23,742 nucleotides of DNA from the NCBI GenBank assembly GCA_964594045.1, contig CAZQKR010000054.1, forward strand, positions 1 through 23,742, written 5' to 3'. Below are positions 15,504 through 23,742 of this stretch, piece by piece. The position numbers and the translations under genes were made by a program. Under the pieces are notes generated by a model that saw only the letters and a program-made list of their open reading frames with translations, searched no databases and was not told the origin of the DNA. Source of the stretch: UBA2365 sp964594045. Lineage in GTDB: Bacteria > Bacteroidota > Bacteroidia > Chitinophagales > Saprospiraceae. How positions within the stretch are numbered: the first letter of the stretch is position 1; the number at the start of each line of letters is the position of its first letter.

Positions 15504-16039
15504 AGCTTTGATTTTAGAGTGCTAATTCAATACATAAGTATAAAGCCTAATACAGGATGATATTTTATTAATGAATTATTGCTCCCTGGTAGAAACTTTC
15601 ATTTCATTACCTTAACTGTTTTAACGACAATAACTGATAATGAGGATTTATAAAACCATATGCTGACCAGGTCTGAACTTTTTTAACTTGCAATAATATC
15701 AAATTAATAAGCTAAATAAATAAGGTAATTTTGTCGAAATATACAAAACTTATAACCAATTCTCAAAAATTAATCGATTTTTGATCAAAACTGATTATTA
15801 TATTATCACCAAAATGATTCTAATCTAAAAGTTTCATGGATGCCAATATAAATTTTCCCTTACCTTTGTTGGTGTTTATACTATTAAAACCATCTTCGGC
15901 CAAAATGAACTTACCTGAAAACCACATAAAGTTCTGCCTGAATACTAAATTGCATTTATTATATTTGTTCGGGTAATCTGTTGGATCAGCCCTGAAACAC
16001 ATCTTTAAAATAAGAATTCCTTGCTAAAAATACTGTTCC
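15504..16039. other. AT-rich intergenic region, no supported gene
   Basis: Divergent spacer of 536 bases between the barrel protein and the methyltransferase. A 60-codon minus-strand frame (15820-16002) has biased, non-domain-like composition and no start context, so I do not call it. The only regulatory candidate is the TATATTTG box at 15960. Confidence 0.5.
15960..15967 (+). promoter_or_regulatory. Candidate Bacteroidota -7 box for the methyltransferase gene
   Basis: TATATTTG is an exact TAnnTTTG match, 72 bases upstream of the ATG. The bases 19 upstream (CCTG) match the TTTG -33 box poorly. Confidence 0.35.
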
Positions 16040-17122
16040 ATGCCTCCTTTCAATTTACAGAAACCCGTCATACCCTCACCCATTTCTCCCCAGACCCCGG
16101 TCTGGGCTGCAAAAAAAGATACTGACCGAAGGCAGATCATCGATTTATTATTGAAGGGAGAACAGGTTTTGGTGGAAGACCGGTTTCAGACCGGCCTGGA
16201 TCTGCTTGCAAGTCTTAAAAAGAATGTTTTTTTCAATCACAAGAATATACATTTCGATGAAGAAAGGGAAAAAAGACGCATTTTCCGGGATGCGTCCAAT
16301 CGTTTGCTTATTCCGGTCGAAAAGCAAACGATTGCCCTGAAAAATGCACCTGAAATTGGATGGCTGGCAAAGTTTTATCCTGAAAATGAAGTGTTTTTCC
16401 TCCCTTTGCCCCAGATCCAGGGATTGAATTCTTCCTGGCAATGGTATGTCAAAGGCGTACTTTTCCCGACCCTGGATGTTGAGATCCATCCGTACTACGG
16501 AGTTTATTTTCCGACCAGGTTCGAACATCTCATTTTATTTGATAAGTGGTTGAAAAATAATCGTTTGAAAAAATCATCAGGTATGGATGTAGGGACCGGT
16601 TGCGGTGTGCTGAGCTTTATGATGCTCAATGATGGCTTTGAACATGTTTTAGCCACAGACATCAATCCCAATGCCCTGATCTCTGTCCAGGAAAATGCAG
16701 TGAAGCGCCAAATGGAAGACAGGATCAGCCTGATGCAAACGGATCTTTTTGAGGGCTGTAATGACCGGCATGATCTGATCGTATTTAATCCGCCATGGAT
16801 CCCTGCTTCCAAAAGCGACGTTTCAGGCGGGATCAATGATGCGGTTTATTATACGGATCATGATCTGTTTGACAGGTTTTTTAAGGATGCGGTTCATTTT
16901 TTAAAGCCTGAGAGCACCCTGGTATTCATTTTTTCAAATTTTGCAGAGATCAATGAATTGGCAGATCACCATCCGGTAACACATGAACTGAAAAACGGTA
17001 ATCGATATTCCCTTGCCGGGAAAAGTACGATGAAGGTAAAAGCTGCTTCATCCAAGACTAATAGGGTGGATCGGAGAAGTCAGGAAGAAGTACAGCTTTG
17101 GATTTTGAAGAAATTGTTTTAA
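16040..17122 (+). CDS. SAM-dependent methyltransferase of the HemK/RlmG (MTS) type
   Basis: Cytoplasmic methyltransferase of 360 residues. The SAM-binding motif I is GMDVGTGCGVLSF (181-193), with acidic Asp-207 in LATDINPNAL and the catalytic NPPW (250-253) in VFNPPWIPA. NPPY/NPPW enzymes methylate planar nitrogens: the release-factor Gln (PrmC) or bases in rRNA (RlmF, RlmG and RsmC types). Unlike PrmC it has an unrecognised N-terminal part of about 160 residues, including HPYYGVYFPTRFEHLILFDKW (150-170), which resembles the short motif before the SAM domain of HemK-like enzymes. The position of that domain and the end (GNRYSLAGKSTMKVKAASSK) do not let me choose a substrate. It is monocistronic by position and intact. 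Confidence 0.85.
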   Translation: MPPFNLQKPVIPSPISPQTPVWAAKKDTDRRQIIDLLLKGEQVLVEDRFQTGLDLLASLKKNVFFNHKNIHFDEEREKRRIFRDASNRLLIPVEKQTIALKNAPEIGWLAKFYPENEVFFLPLPQIQGLNSSWQWYVKGVLFPTLDVEIHPYYGVYFPTRFEHLILFDKWLKNNRLKKSSGMDVGTGCGVLSFMMLNDGFEHVLATDINPNALISVQENAVKRQMEDRISLMQTDLFEGCNDRHDLIVFNPPWIPASKSDVSGGINDAVYYTDHDLFDRFFKDAVHFLKPESTLVFIFSNFAEINELADHHPVTHELKNGNRYSLAGKSTMKVKAASSKTNRVDRRSQEEVQLWILKKLF

Positions 17123-17145
17123 AATATTGTATATCAATTAAAAAA

Positions 17146-17353
17146 CTGAGTTTCATGTGGGTTCTCGCGAAGACTCATAGTGAGCTTTTTTTTGAGAAAT
17201 AAATTCCCGATTTGTGAAAATCTGTAGAACATTTGTGAAAATCTGTGGATAAAAAAGCTGAGTTTATGTGTTTTCGCGCGAAGGCGCAAGGGCGCAAAGT
17301 GGATTTTACCCGCAGACATTATTTCCTGATTTGTGCAAATTTCCGGATAAAAA
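17146..17353. repeat. Two diverged copies of a dispersed-type noncoding repeat
   Basis: Copy one runs from CTGAGTTTCATGTGGGTTCT (17146) and copy two from CTGAGTTTATGTGTTTTCG (17258). Each has a CGCGAAG segment (17166; 17278) and then TTTGTGAAAATCTG-like sequence ending in GGATAAAAA. TTTGTGAAAATCTGT occurs exactly twice, at 17211-17225 and 17232-17246. The wording CGCGAAGGCGCAAGGGCGCAAAG (17278-17299) and ATCTGTGG resembles noncoding repeats scattered in many Bacteroidota and environmental genomes; that link is from memory. Confidence 0.6.
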
Positions 17354-17571
17354 CTTCATGTATTGAAGCATAGAAGTGTTGATCTTCCTACACATATACA
17401 AGGAGGTTTGGGATCTAGACACTCAGTTACGGTCATCAAAGCCGGAATTGCACTTTCCTCCCGAAAAAATTCTATGTAAATTTGAAAGTTCTCATAAACA
17501 AAGAAAACGGGCGTATCCGTAATGTACAGGAAAATCACAAATTCATTCTGAAATGCATCTTTTTAGAGAAT

Positions 17572-17588
17572 ATGCCAGAATCTGGCAT
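17572..17588. promoter_or_regulatory. 17-bp palindrome upstream of the GH95 gene, possible operator
   Basis: ATGCCAGA and TCTGGCAT around a single A, 111 bases upstream of the GH95 ATG. Size and symmetry suit a dimeric regulator site; no regulator gene is present nearby. Confidence 0.35.
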
Positions 17589-17699
17589 TGGTTATATATT
17601 TATTGTTAATTTCTAAGGTTTGTCGCAGAAAATCATTGGAAGAATCAATACTAAACACTATTTTAGCATGTGTTTCCGATTGGTATTAAACCATTAATC

Positions 17700-20102
17700 A
17701 TGAATTATGTGAAATTTTTACGTTTTTGGCTGTTTGCTATTGTTTTCTTTGCTATTGGTTGTAAAAAGGAAGAGCAAATACTCAGGCCTTTGAAAATATG
17801 GTACGATGAACCTGCCAGTTCTGCCTTAAGAGACAATCAGGATCCATGGAAAGACGATCCTCATTGGCTTAAAGCACTTCCTTTGGGCAATGGCGCATTG
17901 GGCGCAATGGTTTTTGGGGATGTTTACAGGGAACGCCTTCAACTCAACGAGGCATCGCTCTGGTCAGGAAGCCCGGATGACAATGATAACCCGGCAGCTT
18001 ATGAAGCACTGGATAGTATCCGTAGTTTGCTTTTTATGGGAAAGTACCGCGAAGCAACGGCCTTGAATGACCGCACCCAGATCTGTAAGGGAAAAGGTTC
18101 AGGATATGGTCAGGGAGCAAAAGTTCCTTACGGCTCCTACCAGACACTGGGTAATCTTTGGTTGGAATTTGAAAATCAGGGTCAGTATCAGGATTACCAC
18201 AGGGAGCTTGATCTGAGGGAAGCCGTCGTAAGGGTAAGTTATACACAGAACGGGATACATTTTTCACGTGAAATTTTTATCAGCCAGCCGGATCAGGTGA
18301 TGGTGGTCAGATTGTCTGCGGACAAACCAGGAAGCATATCTTTTGAATCCAGTCTTAGCCGTCCTGAGAATTATGATACAAGATCTGAAGGAAATGCTTT
18401 GGTAATGAGCGGAAATCTTCCGGATGGGAAAGGTGGTACCGGCACTTACTTTACTTCACACCTTTCAGCCATTAATCAAAACGGTAACTGTTCATATACA
18501 GATTCGACCCTGATCGTCCAAAATGCAGATGAAGTGGTTCTTTTATTGTCAGCAGGTACGGATTATAAATTGCAATACCCTGATTACAAAACAATTGGCA
18601 CAGATTCATTGTGTCAATATCGTATAAAAGATGCGACAAATTTAAGTTTTGCAGAGTTGCGTGAAAGGCATATTACCGAGTATGACCATTATTTTAGCCG
18701 CGTGAATTTTGAATTGGAAGAGACCGTTTCAACGGAAATACCTACTGATGAGCGGATCAAAAATTTCAGAAGCTCGGGAAAAGAGGATACACATCTTGCT
18801 GAACTGCTGTTTCAGTATGGAAGATACCTGCTGATCGCTTCATCCCGTCCCGGAACTTTGCCGGCAAATCTTCAGGGGATCTGGAGCAATAAGATCCAAT
18901 CGCCCTGGAATGCGGATTATCATACGAATATCAACCTTCAGATGAACTATTGGCCATCAGGTATTACTAATCTATCAGAGATGGAACTTCCGTTTTTTGA
19001 CCTGCTCCAGTCATTGGTTGAACCAGGTCGGAAAACTGCTGCCACACATTACAGGGCCAATGGATGGATCGTGCACCCGATCACCAATGTCTGGGGATAT
19101 ACCGCACCAGGAGAAGCCGCTTCATGGGGAATGCACCTGGGAGCAGGTGCCTGGTTATGTACGCATATTGCCGAACATTATGCTTTTTCTAGGGATAAAA
19201 ATGTATTGCTCAAAATGTATCCTGTCATGAAAGCTTCTGTAGAATTTTACCTGGACTGGCTGACTGAAGACCCTGAAACAGGCCTGCTATTGTCCGGTCC
19301 GGCAGGTTCGCCGGAAAATACCTTTATAGCACCTGACAGAAGCCGCAACCAGATCAGCATGGGTCCGACACATGACCAGGAAGTGATCTACCAGTTGTTT
19401 TTCGATTTTATCGAGATTTCAGGGGAATTGAACATTTCGGATGAAATGACTATCCGGACTAAAGAAGCAATGGGAAAAATGGCTCAGCCAAAAATCGGAA
19501 AAGATGGTCGCATCATGGAGTGGTACCATGATTTTGATGAGGCAGAGCCGGGACACAGGCATATGTCCCATCTGTTCGCTTTGTATCCGGGGCATCAGAT
19601 CAGTTTGGACAAAACGCCTGAACTGGCAGCTGCTGCCAAAAAAAGTATTGAGTTCCGGCTGAGTCACGGAGGAGGACACACCGGATGGAGTGCTGGCTGG
19701 CTGATCAGTCTGTATGCCAGGCTGGGTGAAGGTGAAAAGGCTCTGGATATGGTGCATCAGATCCTTAAAAAAAGTACAGCGCCAAACCTGTTCGGCTTGC
19801 ATCCGCCTTTCCAGATCGATGGTAATTTTGGCGCCACAGCAGGGATTGCGGAAATGCTGGTGCAGAGTGATGATGGCAGGATCATCCTGCTGCCTGCATT
19901 GCCGGATTCATGGAAAGACGGAAAAGTAAAAGGTCTGAAGGCAAGAGGTGACTTTGAAGTGGAGATCGAATGGAAAGAAGGTAAATTGACTAATGCCAGG
20001 GTTTCTTCCAAAACTGGCGGTGAAATCACTGTTGTTTATAATAAGAAGCAAAAAACTTTGAATTTCAGAGAAGGGCAGTCCATACAATTGAAAAAGTTTT
20101 AA
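17700..20102 (+). CDS. GH95 alpha-L-fucosidase-type lipoprotein
   Basis: Inverting glycoside hydrolase of family 95, which removes terminal L-fucose (in some members L-galactose) from glycans. From the ATG at 17700 it has 800 residues and a lipoprotein signal peptide, MNYVKFLRFWLFAIVFFAIGC (Cys-21); an upstream GTG at 17670 would place ten residues before it and spoil the signal. The N-terminal beta domain contains LPLGNGALGAMVFG and LQLNEASLWSG. The (alpha/alpha)6 barrel contains NADYHTNINLQMNYWP with Asn-410 and Asn-412, AGSPENTF with Glu-539 (general acid), and PFQIDGNFG with Asp-707. These match the Asn/Asn/Glu/Asp set known from the Bifidobacterium enzyme AfcA. The C-terminal beta domain starts near LLPALPDSW. 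No SusC/SusD pair is in view. It is complete and probably exported to the cell surface or periplasm. Confidence 0.96.
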   Translation: MNYVKFLRFWLFAIVFFAIGCKKEEQILRPLKIWYDEPASSALRDNQDPWKDDPHWLKALPLGNGALGAMVFGDVYRERLQLNEASLWSGSPDDNDNPAAYEALDSIRSLLFMGKYREATALNDRTQICKGKGSGYGQGAKVPYGSYQTLGNLWLEFENQGQYQDYHRELDLREAVVRVSYTQNGIHFSREIFISQPDQVMVVRLSADKPGSISFESSLSRPENYDTRSEGNALVMSGNLPDGKGGTGTYFTSHLSAINQNGNCSYTDSTLIVQNADEVVLLLSAGTDYKLQYPDYKTIGTDSLCQYRIKDATNLSFAELRERHITEYDHYFSRVNFELEETVSTEIPTDERIKNFRSSGKEDTHLAELLFQYGRYLLIASSRPGTLPANLQGIWSNKIQSPWNADYHTNINLQMNYWPSGITNLSEMELPFFDLLQSLVEPGRKTAATHYRANGWIVHPITNVWGYTAPGEAASWGMHLGAGAWLCTHIAEHYAFSRDKNVLLKMYPVMKASVEFYLDWLTEDPETGLLLSGPAGSPENTFIAPDRSRNQISMGPTHDQEVIYQLFFDFIEISGELNISDEMTIRTKEAMGKMAQPKIGKDGRIMEWYHDFDEAEPGHRHMSHLFALYPGHQISLDKTPELAAAAKKSIEFRLSHGGGHTGWSAGWLISLYARLGEGEKALDMVHQILKKSTAPNLFGLHPPFQIDGNFGATAGIAEMLVQSDDGRIILLPALPDSWKDGKVKGLKARGDFEVEIEWKEGKLTNARVSSKTGGEITVVYNKKQKTLNFREGQSIQLKKF

Positions 20103-20170
20103 TTGTTTAAAAAATTTCCAGATATTGATCTCCATGCAACTTGTAATTTCCAAAAAATATAAACATACTA

Positions 20171-21130
20171 ATGAATTCGATCATTTCAGCAGAAAATTGC
20201 AGGTATTTTTTAAAACTTGTATTTCTGGCAGTTTTTTCAATTTACTTCAATTCTCCTGCATTTGCACAGGACAATAACTCACCTGATTCCAGCGGTCCGT
20301 ACGGCTATACATATCCTGACAGCCTGATCAAAAGTAGGGCTTACATCGCTACGGGCAGCATTATCACCACCTATACAGGGATGGTAGCATTCATGGAATA
20401 CATTTGGTACAGGGATAAAGTCAGATCTCCTTTTCACTTTTACAACGATAATAACCATTGGTTGCAAATGGATAAATTTGGACACGCATTTTCGGCCTAC
20501 CATGAAAGTCAGGCAGCCTATCATGCACTGCGTTGGGCGGGTTATTCCAAAAAAACATCCCTTATGCTTGGAGGAAGCATGGGTTTTTTCCTTCAGATGC
20601 CTGTGGATATCTGGGACGGATTGTATGAAGGATATGGTTTTTCCTGGGGAGATATCCTTGCCAATACAACGGGTGCAGTTTTATTTACTGCGCAGGAAGC
20701 ATTATGGAATGAACAGATCGTAAGATTGAAGTTTTCCTATTCTCCTTCTGATTACCGCCAATACAATCCGGAGGAATTGGGAGAAACTCAGCTCAAAAGC
20801 TTTTTTCTGGATTATAACGGACATACGCAATGGTTCACAGCTTCGATCAGCCGTTTGACCGGCATTAAAAGTATTCCGCCATGGCTTGGTATTTCATTGG
20901 GATATAGTGGTAATGGTATGACAGACAGGGCAATAAATCTTCCGGAATATCCTGAGATCACACGGTACCGCCAGTTTTTCCTGTCTATGGATGTCGATTT
21001 TGCAAGGATCAAGATCAAAAACCCATATTTAAGGGGATTCCTGTTTATGTTCAATATGGTAAAAATTCCGTTTCCGGCTATGGAATACAATCAAAAGGAT
21101 GGGTTTAGATTCCGGCCGTTGTTTTTCTGA
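20171..21130 (+). CDS. DUF2279 (YfiM-like) exported protein
   Basis: Protein of 319 residues with a signal peptide ending SPAFAQ (cleavage near 32). The central part holds the DUF2279 features: NNHWLQMDKFGHAFSAYH (94-111) with Asp-101, His-105 and His-111, and LGGSMGFFLQMPVDIWDGLY followed by FSWGDILANTTGAVLF. The hydrophobic stretches suggest a membrane-associated fold. The end has strand-like segments (LGISLGYSGNGM, RQFFLSMDVDFARIKIK) and closes in FRPLFF, with a terminal Phe as in many outer-membrane proteins. The role of the family is unknown. It lies 68 bases downstream of the GH95 gene on the same strand and could be read through from it, but nothing indicates a functional link. Confidence 0.85.
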   Translation: MNSIISAENCRYFLKLVFLAVFSIYFNSPAFAQDNNSPDSSGPYGYTYPDSLIKSRAYIATGSIITTYTGMVAFMEYIWYRDKVRSPFHFYNDNNHWLQMDKFGHAFSAYHESQAAYHALRWAGYSKKTSLMLGGSMGFFLQMPVDIWDGLYEGYGFSWGDILANTTGAVLFTAQEALWNEQIVRLKFSYSPSDYRQYNPEELGETQLKSFFLDYNGHTQWFTASISRLTGIKSIPPWLGISLGYSGNGMTDRAINLPEYPEITRYRQFFLSMDVDFARIKIKNPYLRGFLFMFNMVKIPFPAMEYNQKDGFRFRPLFF

Positions 21131-21339
21131 CAAATGATTTATCAGTGAACAGGAATCAAAATTTTCTATCTGGATCCATCAGCCGGTCTTGGTGAAAGTT
21201 GATGATTTTTCATCAAATAAAAGAACTCATTCTATACAAATTGGTCGCTAATGGTTTGGATTTTGTTGACACAAATTTTAAAAGAAAGTTTGATTTCCAA
21301 CCCCAAAATTGAATTATTTTTGAAATAGGCTGTTTAGCG

Positions 21340-21855
21340 TTATTTCAGACTTCCCGTCAGACGAAAAACCGATTTCCGCGCATTTTCCGACAAGCCTGAA
21401 AGAAACTCTTCATCTACAAGTAACTGCAATTCAGGCTTCAATTCGGGGATATCTCCGGTTATTTTGTACAACATTTTGAAAGCATTGAAACGCAAAGAAG
21501 GCTGAGATGATGGATTCGTCCAGATGACTACACAATGCTCAAACAATTCAACTGCGAAATCCTGTTCAATATCCATTTTGGACAACAAGATCAAAAACTC
21601 TCTTTTATGGGAAGCTGTCTTACCAGGCAAGGCTGCTATGAATTCTTTTATCCTGCCTTTGAGTCTCGGATCATTTTCAGCGACACACGACCACAACAAC
21701 CAGGCCGATCGCCAGGCATACTCCGGGTCATCAGAAAGCGCCAGATCAACCAATGTTTCAAATGCTTCCGGATGTTGGTCCACCCAGGAGATCATACCTT
21801 TTTTATTGCTGTGAGTCAGGACTTCTTTCAGTACAGAGGTCATTATTTTAACCAT
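21340..21855 (-). CDS. Small alpha-helical (HEAT-like) protein, unknown function
   Basis: Protein of 171 residues without signal peptide or membrane segment, predicted here to be wholly helical. It is built of helix pairs like HEAT or adaptin-type repeats (FETLVDLALSDDPEYAWRSA, WLLWSCVAENDPRLKGRIKE, LRFNAFKMLYKITGDIPELK, LVDEEFLSGLSENARKSVFR). I do not recognise a named family; related short Bacteroidota proteins of similar style are adaptor-like. The ATG at 21855 overlaps the amylase stop in TAATG, so translation may be coupled to it. An internal Met-5 is an alternative start. Why a cytoplasmic repeat protein is coupled to an exported amylase is unclear. Confidence 0.75.
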   Translation of the reverse strand: MVKIMTSVLKEVLTHSNKKGMISWVDQHPEAFETLVDLALSDDPEYAWRSAWLLWSCVAENDPRLKGRIKEFIAALPGKTASHKREFLILLSKMDIEQDFAVELFEHCVVIWTNPSSQPSLRFNAFKMLYKITGDIPELKPELQLLVDEEFLSGLSENARKSVFRLTGSLK

Positions 21856-23231
21856 TAACTCTTTTTCAGAATATAAAAACCATAGGCATTAAAAGAGATT
21901 TGATCACCTGCCTGGAATACTTCTTCATTCATAATATTGATCCATGAACTGTTTCTGAGTTCTGCAGGAACCGGATAATTGACCTGTTTATTTCTGACAT
22001 TGACCAAAATCAGGACTTCATCTTCTGCGTCTGATTTTTTGAAGGCTGCTATATCCGCGTGACTATAGACTTTATTGACACCTTTTCTGGCTGTTTTTGA
22101 ACCGTCATAAAACTGCAAAATCTTTTGATAGGAAGCCAGAAGCGCCGGATTGGCAGTCCAGTTGATGCTGGAGGGAGTGAAAAATGGTACTGTCTGGGAT
22201 GTTCCGACTTCCTGACTGCTGTAGATCAATGGAACACCGCCGGTGAAAATGGTGATCACTGATGCGGACAATGCGCCATTGATCCCGTTGAATAAACTGA
22301 CCGGCGTGGCATCCCAGGCAGATTCATCGTGATTGGTGGTAAAGCGGACCCAGTGTTTTCCTGCCGGAATATTGTGGTATTCATTCTGATGCGCAGTAAA
22401 AATTTTGGCAACTGACTGTCCTTTGAACACTTCCTTGATGGCGCTGTAAAATCCCCAGCCGAAATTAAGGTCAAAACCGGCATTGAAATGATCCGCTCTG
22501 TTGCCTTCCGCAAAAAAGATCAGTTTTCTGTCAGGTATTGCCCTGATGGAATCAATCGCCTGTTTCCAGAAATCGTAAGGAATGCCATCTGCGTAATCAC
22601 ACCGGAAACCATCTACATTGGCTTCCAGAACCCAGTATTTCATGGCGTCGATCATTGCTTCCCGCATTTTAGTATTGTCATAATTCAGATCTGCCACATC
22701 CTGCCAGTTGGTCCCGGCCGGATGGATAATATTGCCCGCAGCATCCTGAGTATACCATGTTTTATTGGAGATCCAGTTGTTGTCCCAGGAAGTGTGATTG
22801 GCTACCCAATCCATCATGATGGCAATGCCCTTTTGATGTGCAGCGTCTGTCAATTGCCTCAGATCGGCCAGTGTGCCGAATTCAGGATTTACAGCTTTAT
22901 AATCCCTGACAGAATAGGGTGAATTGACCGAATTGATCTGACCGATCGGATGGATCGGCATCAGCCAGATCACGTTGATCCCAAGCTTTTTGATCTCATC
23001 CAGACGTGCTTTTACGCCTTGCAGGCTGCGGTCAGGACTGAATGCCCTCAGATTCACTTCATAAAGTATGATGTCTGCTACATCCGGCACATCTGTGAAC
23101 GGCGTACTGTATTGCTTATATTTGTCTACAGGATCTGTGATGACCGGCTCTTCCGTTTTGGTGCAAGACAACTGGAAACAAAAAGGCAGTAAAAGTAGAC
23201 ACCACAGGCTTTTGATTTGATAATCCAGCAT
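21855..23231 (-). CDS. GH13 alpha-amylase-family lipoprotein
   Basis: Retaining alpha-glucan hydrolase or related GH13 enzyme of 458 residues, exported as a lipoprotein: the signal peptide ends FQLSC (Cys-23) and is followed by a short linker. The (beta/alpha)8 barrel shows the four classical regions: DWVANHTS (141-148), VDGFRCDYADGIP (206-218) with nucleophile Asp-212, FAEGNR (240-245) with acid/base Glu-242, and FTTNHDES (297-304) with Asp-302. Earlier blocks are IILYEVNLRAF (54-64) and VIWLMPIHPIG (87-97). A short C-terminal beta domain (about 370-458) replaces the larger domain C of many amylases. The exact specificity (starch, maltodextrin or other) cannot be read. It is first in a two-gene operon with the helical protein. 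Confidence 0.95.
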   Translation of the reverse strand: MLDYQIKSLWCLLLLPFCFQLSCTKTEEPVITDPVDKYKQYSTPFTDVPDVADIILYEVNLRAFSPDRSLQGVKARLDEIKKLGINVIWLMPIHPIGQINSVNSPYSVRDYKAVNPEFGTLADLRQLTDAAHQKGIAIMMDWVANHTSWDNNWISNKTWYTQDAAGNIIHPAGTNWQDVADLNYDNTKMREAMIDAMKYWVLEANVDGFRCDYADGIPYDFWKQAIDSIRAIPDRKLIFFAEGNRADHFNAGFDLNFGWGFYSAIKEVFKGQSVAKIFTAHQNEYHNIPAGKHWVRFTTNHDESAWDATPVSLFNGINGALSASVITIFTGGVPLIYSSQEVGTSQTVPFFTPSSINWTANPALLASYQKILQFYDGSKTARKGVNKVYSHADIAAFKKSDAEDEVLILVNVRNKQVNYPVPAELRNSSWINIMNEEVFQAGDQISFNAYGFYILKKS

Positions 23232-23742
23232 AACAGTATTTTTTAAGTTCGGCTATAAAGCTACCAGGTTTTGTCATGACTTTTTATTTTTTTGAAGATA
23301 AAAACTGCCACCGCAAAAAAAAAATGAGTAATTGAATTAACTTCAATAATTTTCCTGATTGTTTTATCTGATGGTAATTAAATCTGATGCCTTTAAGCCA
23401 ATGATCATTGTATCGGGGGTCAAAACTTCAATTTCTCCGGCAAACTTATTGTTACTGCAAATTGTATGCACTCAATAATGAAAGACTAACAGACTGTTCT
23501 GCTAACCTTAAAAAATTGTTTGTTTTTCATCTTCTTTAGACCCTGCTGATCATAACTGTGATTCAAAATGCAATTGTCCGGGGATTGATGATGCAGATCC
23601 CCAAAATTGATTTCCCTTGATTTATAAAATATTCAATCAATCGTTATTCCAGAGTATAATTTTTATAATTGCTTGAATATACTTTAATTACAATAGTTCG
23701 TTAAAATTTAAGCGGCAATAGTGCCATAACAAATAAGTTCTT
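23232..23742. other. AT-rich region upstream of the amylase, no gene seen
   Basis: The last 511 bases hold no open frame worth calling. On the minus strand TAGCTTTA (about 33 bases upstream of the amylase ATG) is one base from the TAnnTTTG box, but it lacks a -33 partner. A small hairpin at 23580-23602 (GGGGAT, ATCCCC) is the only other structure noticed. Confidence 0.45.

Larger units (their letters stand above)
17123..17699. other. Intergenic region with degenerate repeats, no gene
   Basis: This stretch of 577 bases holds two diverged repeat copies (17146-17353), a small hairpin at 17354-17368 (CTTCA, TGAAG) and a palindrome at 17572-17588. Two 60-codon minus-strand frames here are low-complexity readings of the repeats and are not called. 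Confidence 0.5.

Noticed and set aside
15820..16002. Small 60-residue minus-strand gene
   Set aside because: No recognisable domain or signal peptide, and it lies in an AT-rich promoter region; most likely chance.
17134..17319. Small minus-strand gene with an APLRLRAK-like peptide
   Set aside because: It is a reading of the dispersed repeat at 17146-17353, not a conserved protein.

Overview
The window looks like a chromosome segment of a member of the Bacteroidota, possibly of the Saprospiria, although that finer placement is a guess. The reasons are a moderately AT-rich composition, few recognisable Shine-Dalgarno sites, exact TAnnTTTG boxes upstream of two genes, many lipoprotein signal peptides, and a CzcA-type pump fused to its own TolC-like domain, an arrangement familiar from this phylum. 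No tRNA, rRNA or CRISPR array was seen.

Layout. (1) 1-893 is the 3' part of an IS110-family transposase cut by the window edge. It is followed at 987-1257 by a dense array of short palindromes whose stems vary in a compensatory way. (2) 1544-3214 is formate-tetrahydrofolate ligase (fhs). (3) 3356-14650 is a long envelope metal/redox block. Nearly all of it is on the minus strand: a czcB-like adaptor, a CzcA-TolC fusion, a cytochrome b561, a small His-rich exported protein, a DUF2202 ferritin-like lipoprotein, a NapH/CcoG-like membrane ferredoxin, an unknown exported Cys protein, a CnrX/CpxP-like sensor and a zinc-finger anti-sigma factor. The ECF sigma factor gene points away from these on the plus strand. 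(4) 14773-17122 holds a strong terminator, a small outer-membrane barrel protein and a NPPW methyltransferase. (5) 17700-21130 holds a GH95 fucosidase-type lipoprotein and a DUF2279 protein. (6) 21340-23231 holds a GH13 alpha-amylase-type lipoprotein overlapping, through TAATG, a small helical-repeat-like protein.

How the genes may work together. The sigma/anti-sigma intergenic region contains two divergent promoters with identical boxes (GCGCAAGTT, 13 nt, GTGTCAAA) arranged as exact mirror images. This is strong sequence evidence that one ECF sigma factor drives both its own gene and the operon encoding its anti-sigma factor, a periplasmic sensor and redox proteins. By analogy with CnrYXH the signal may be a metal ion or envelope stress. 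The CzcA-TolC/CzcB pump lies further along the same strand, but a terminator separates it from the cytochrome gene, so its co-regulation is not shown. The two glycoside hydrolases suggest extracytoplasmic carbohydrate use, with no SusC/SusD pair in view.

The most notable signals are the covarying palindrome array beside the IS110 element, the mirrored ECF promoters, and the sigma-linked ferredoxin/ferritin-like/cytochrome/efflux neighbourhood.
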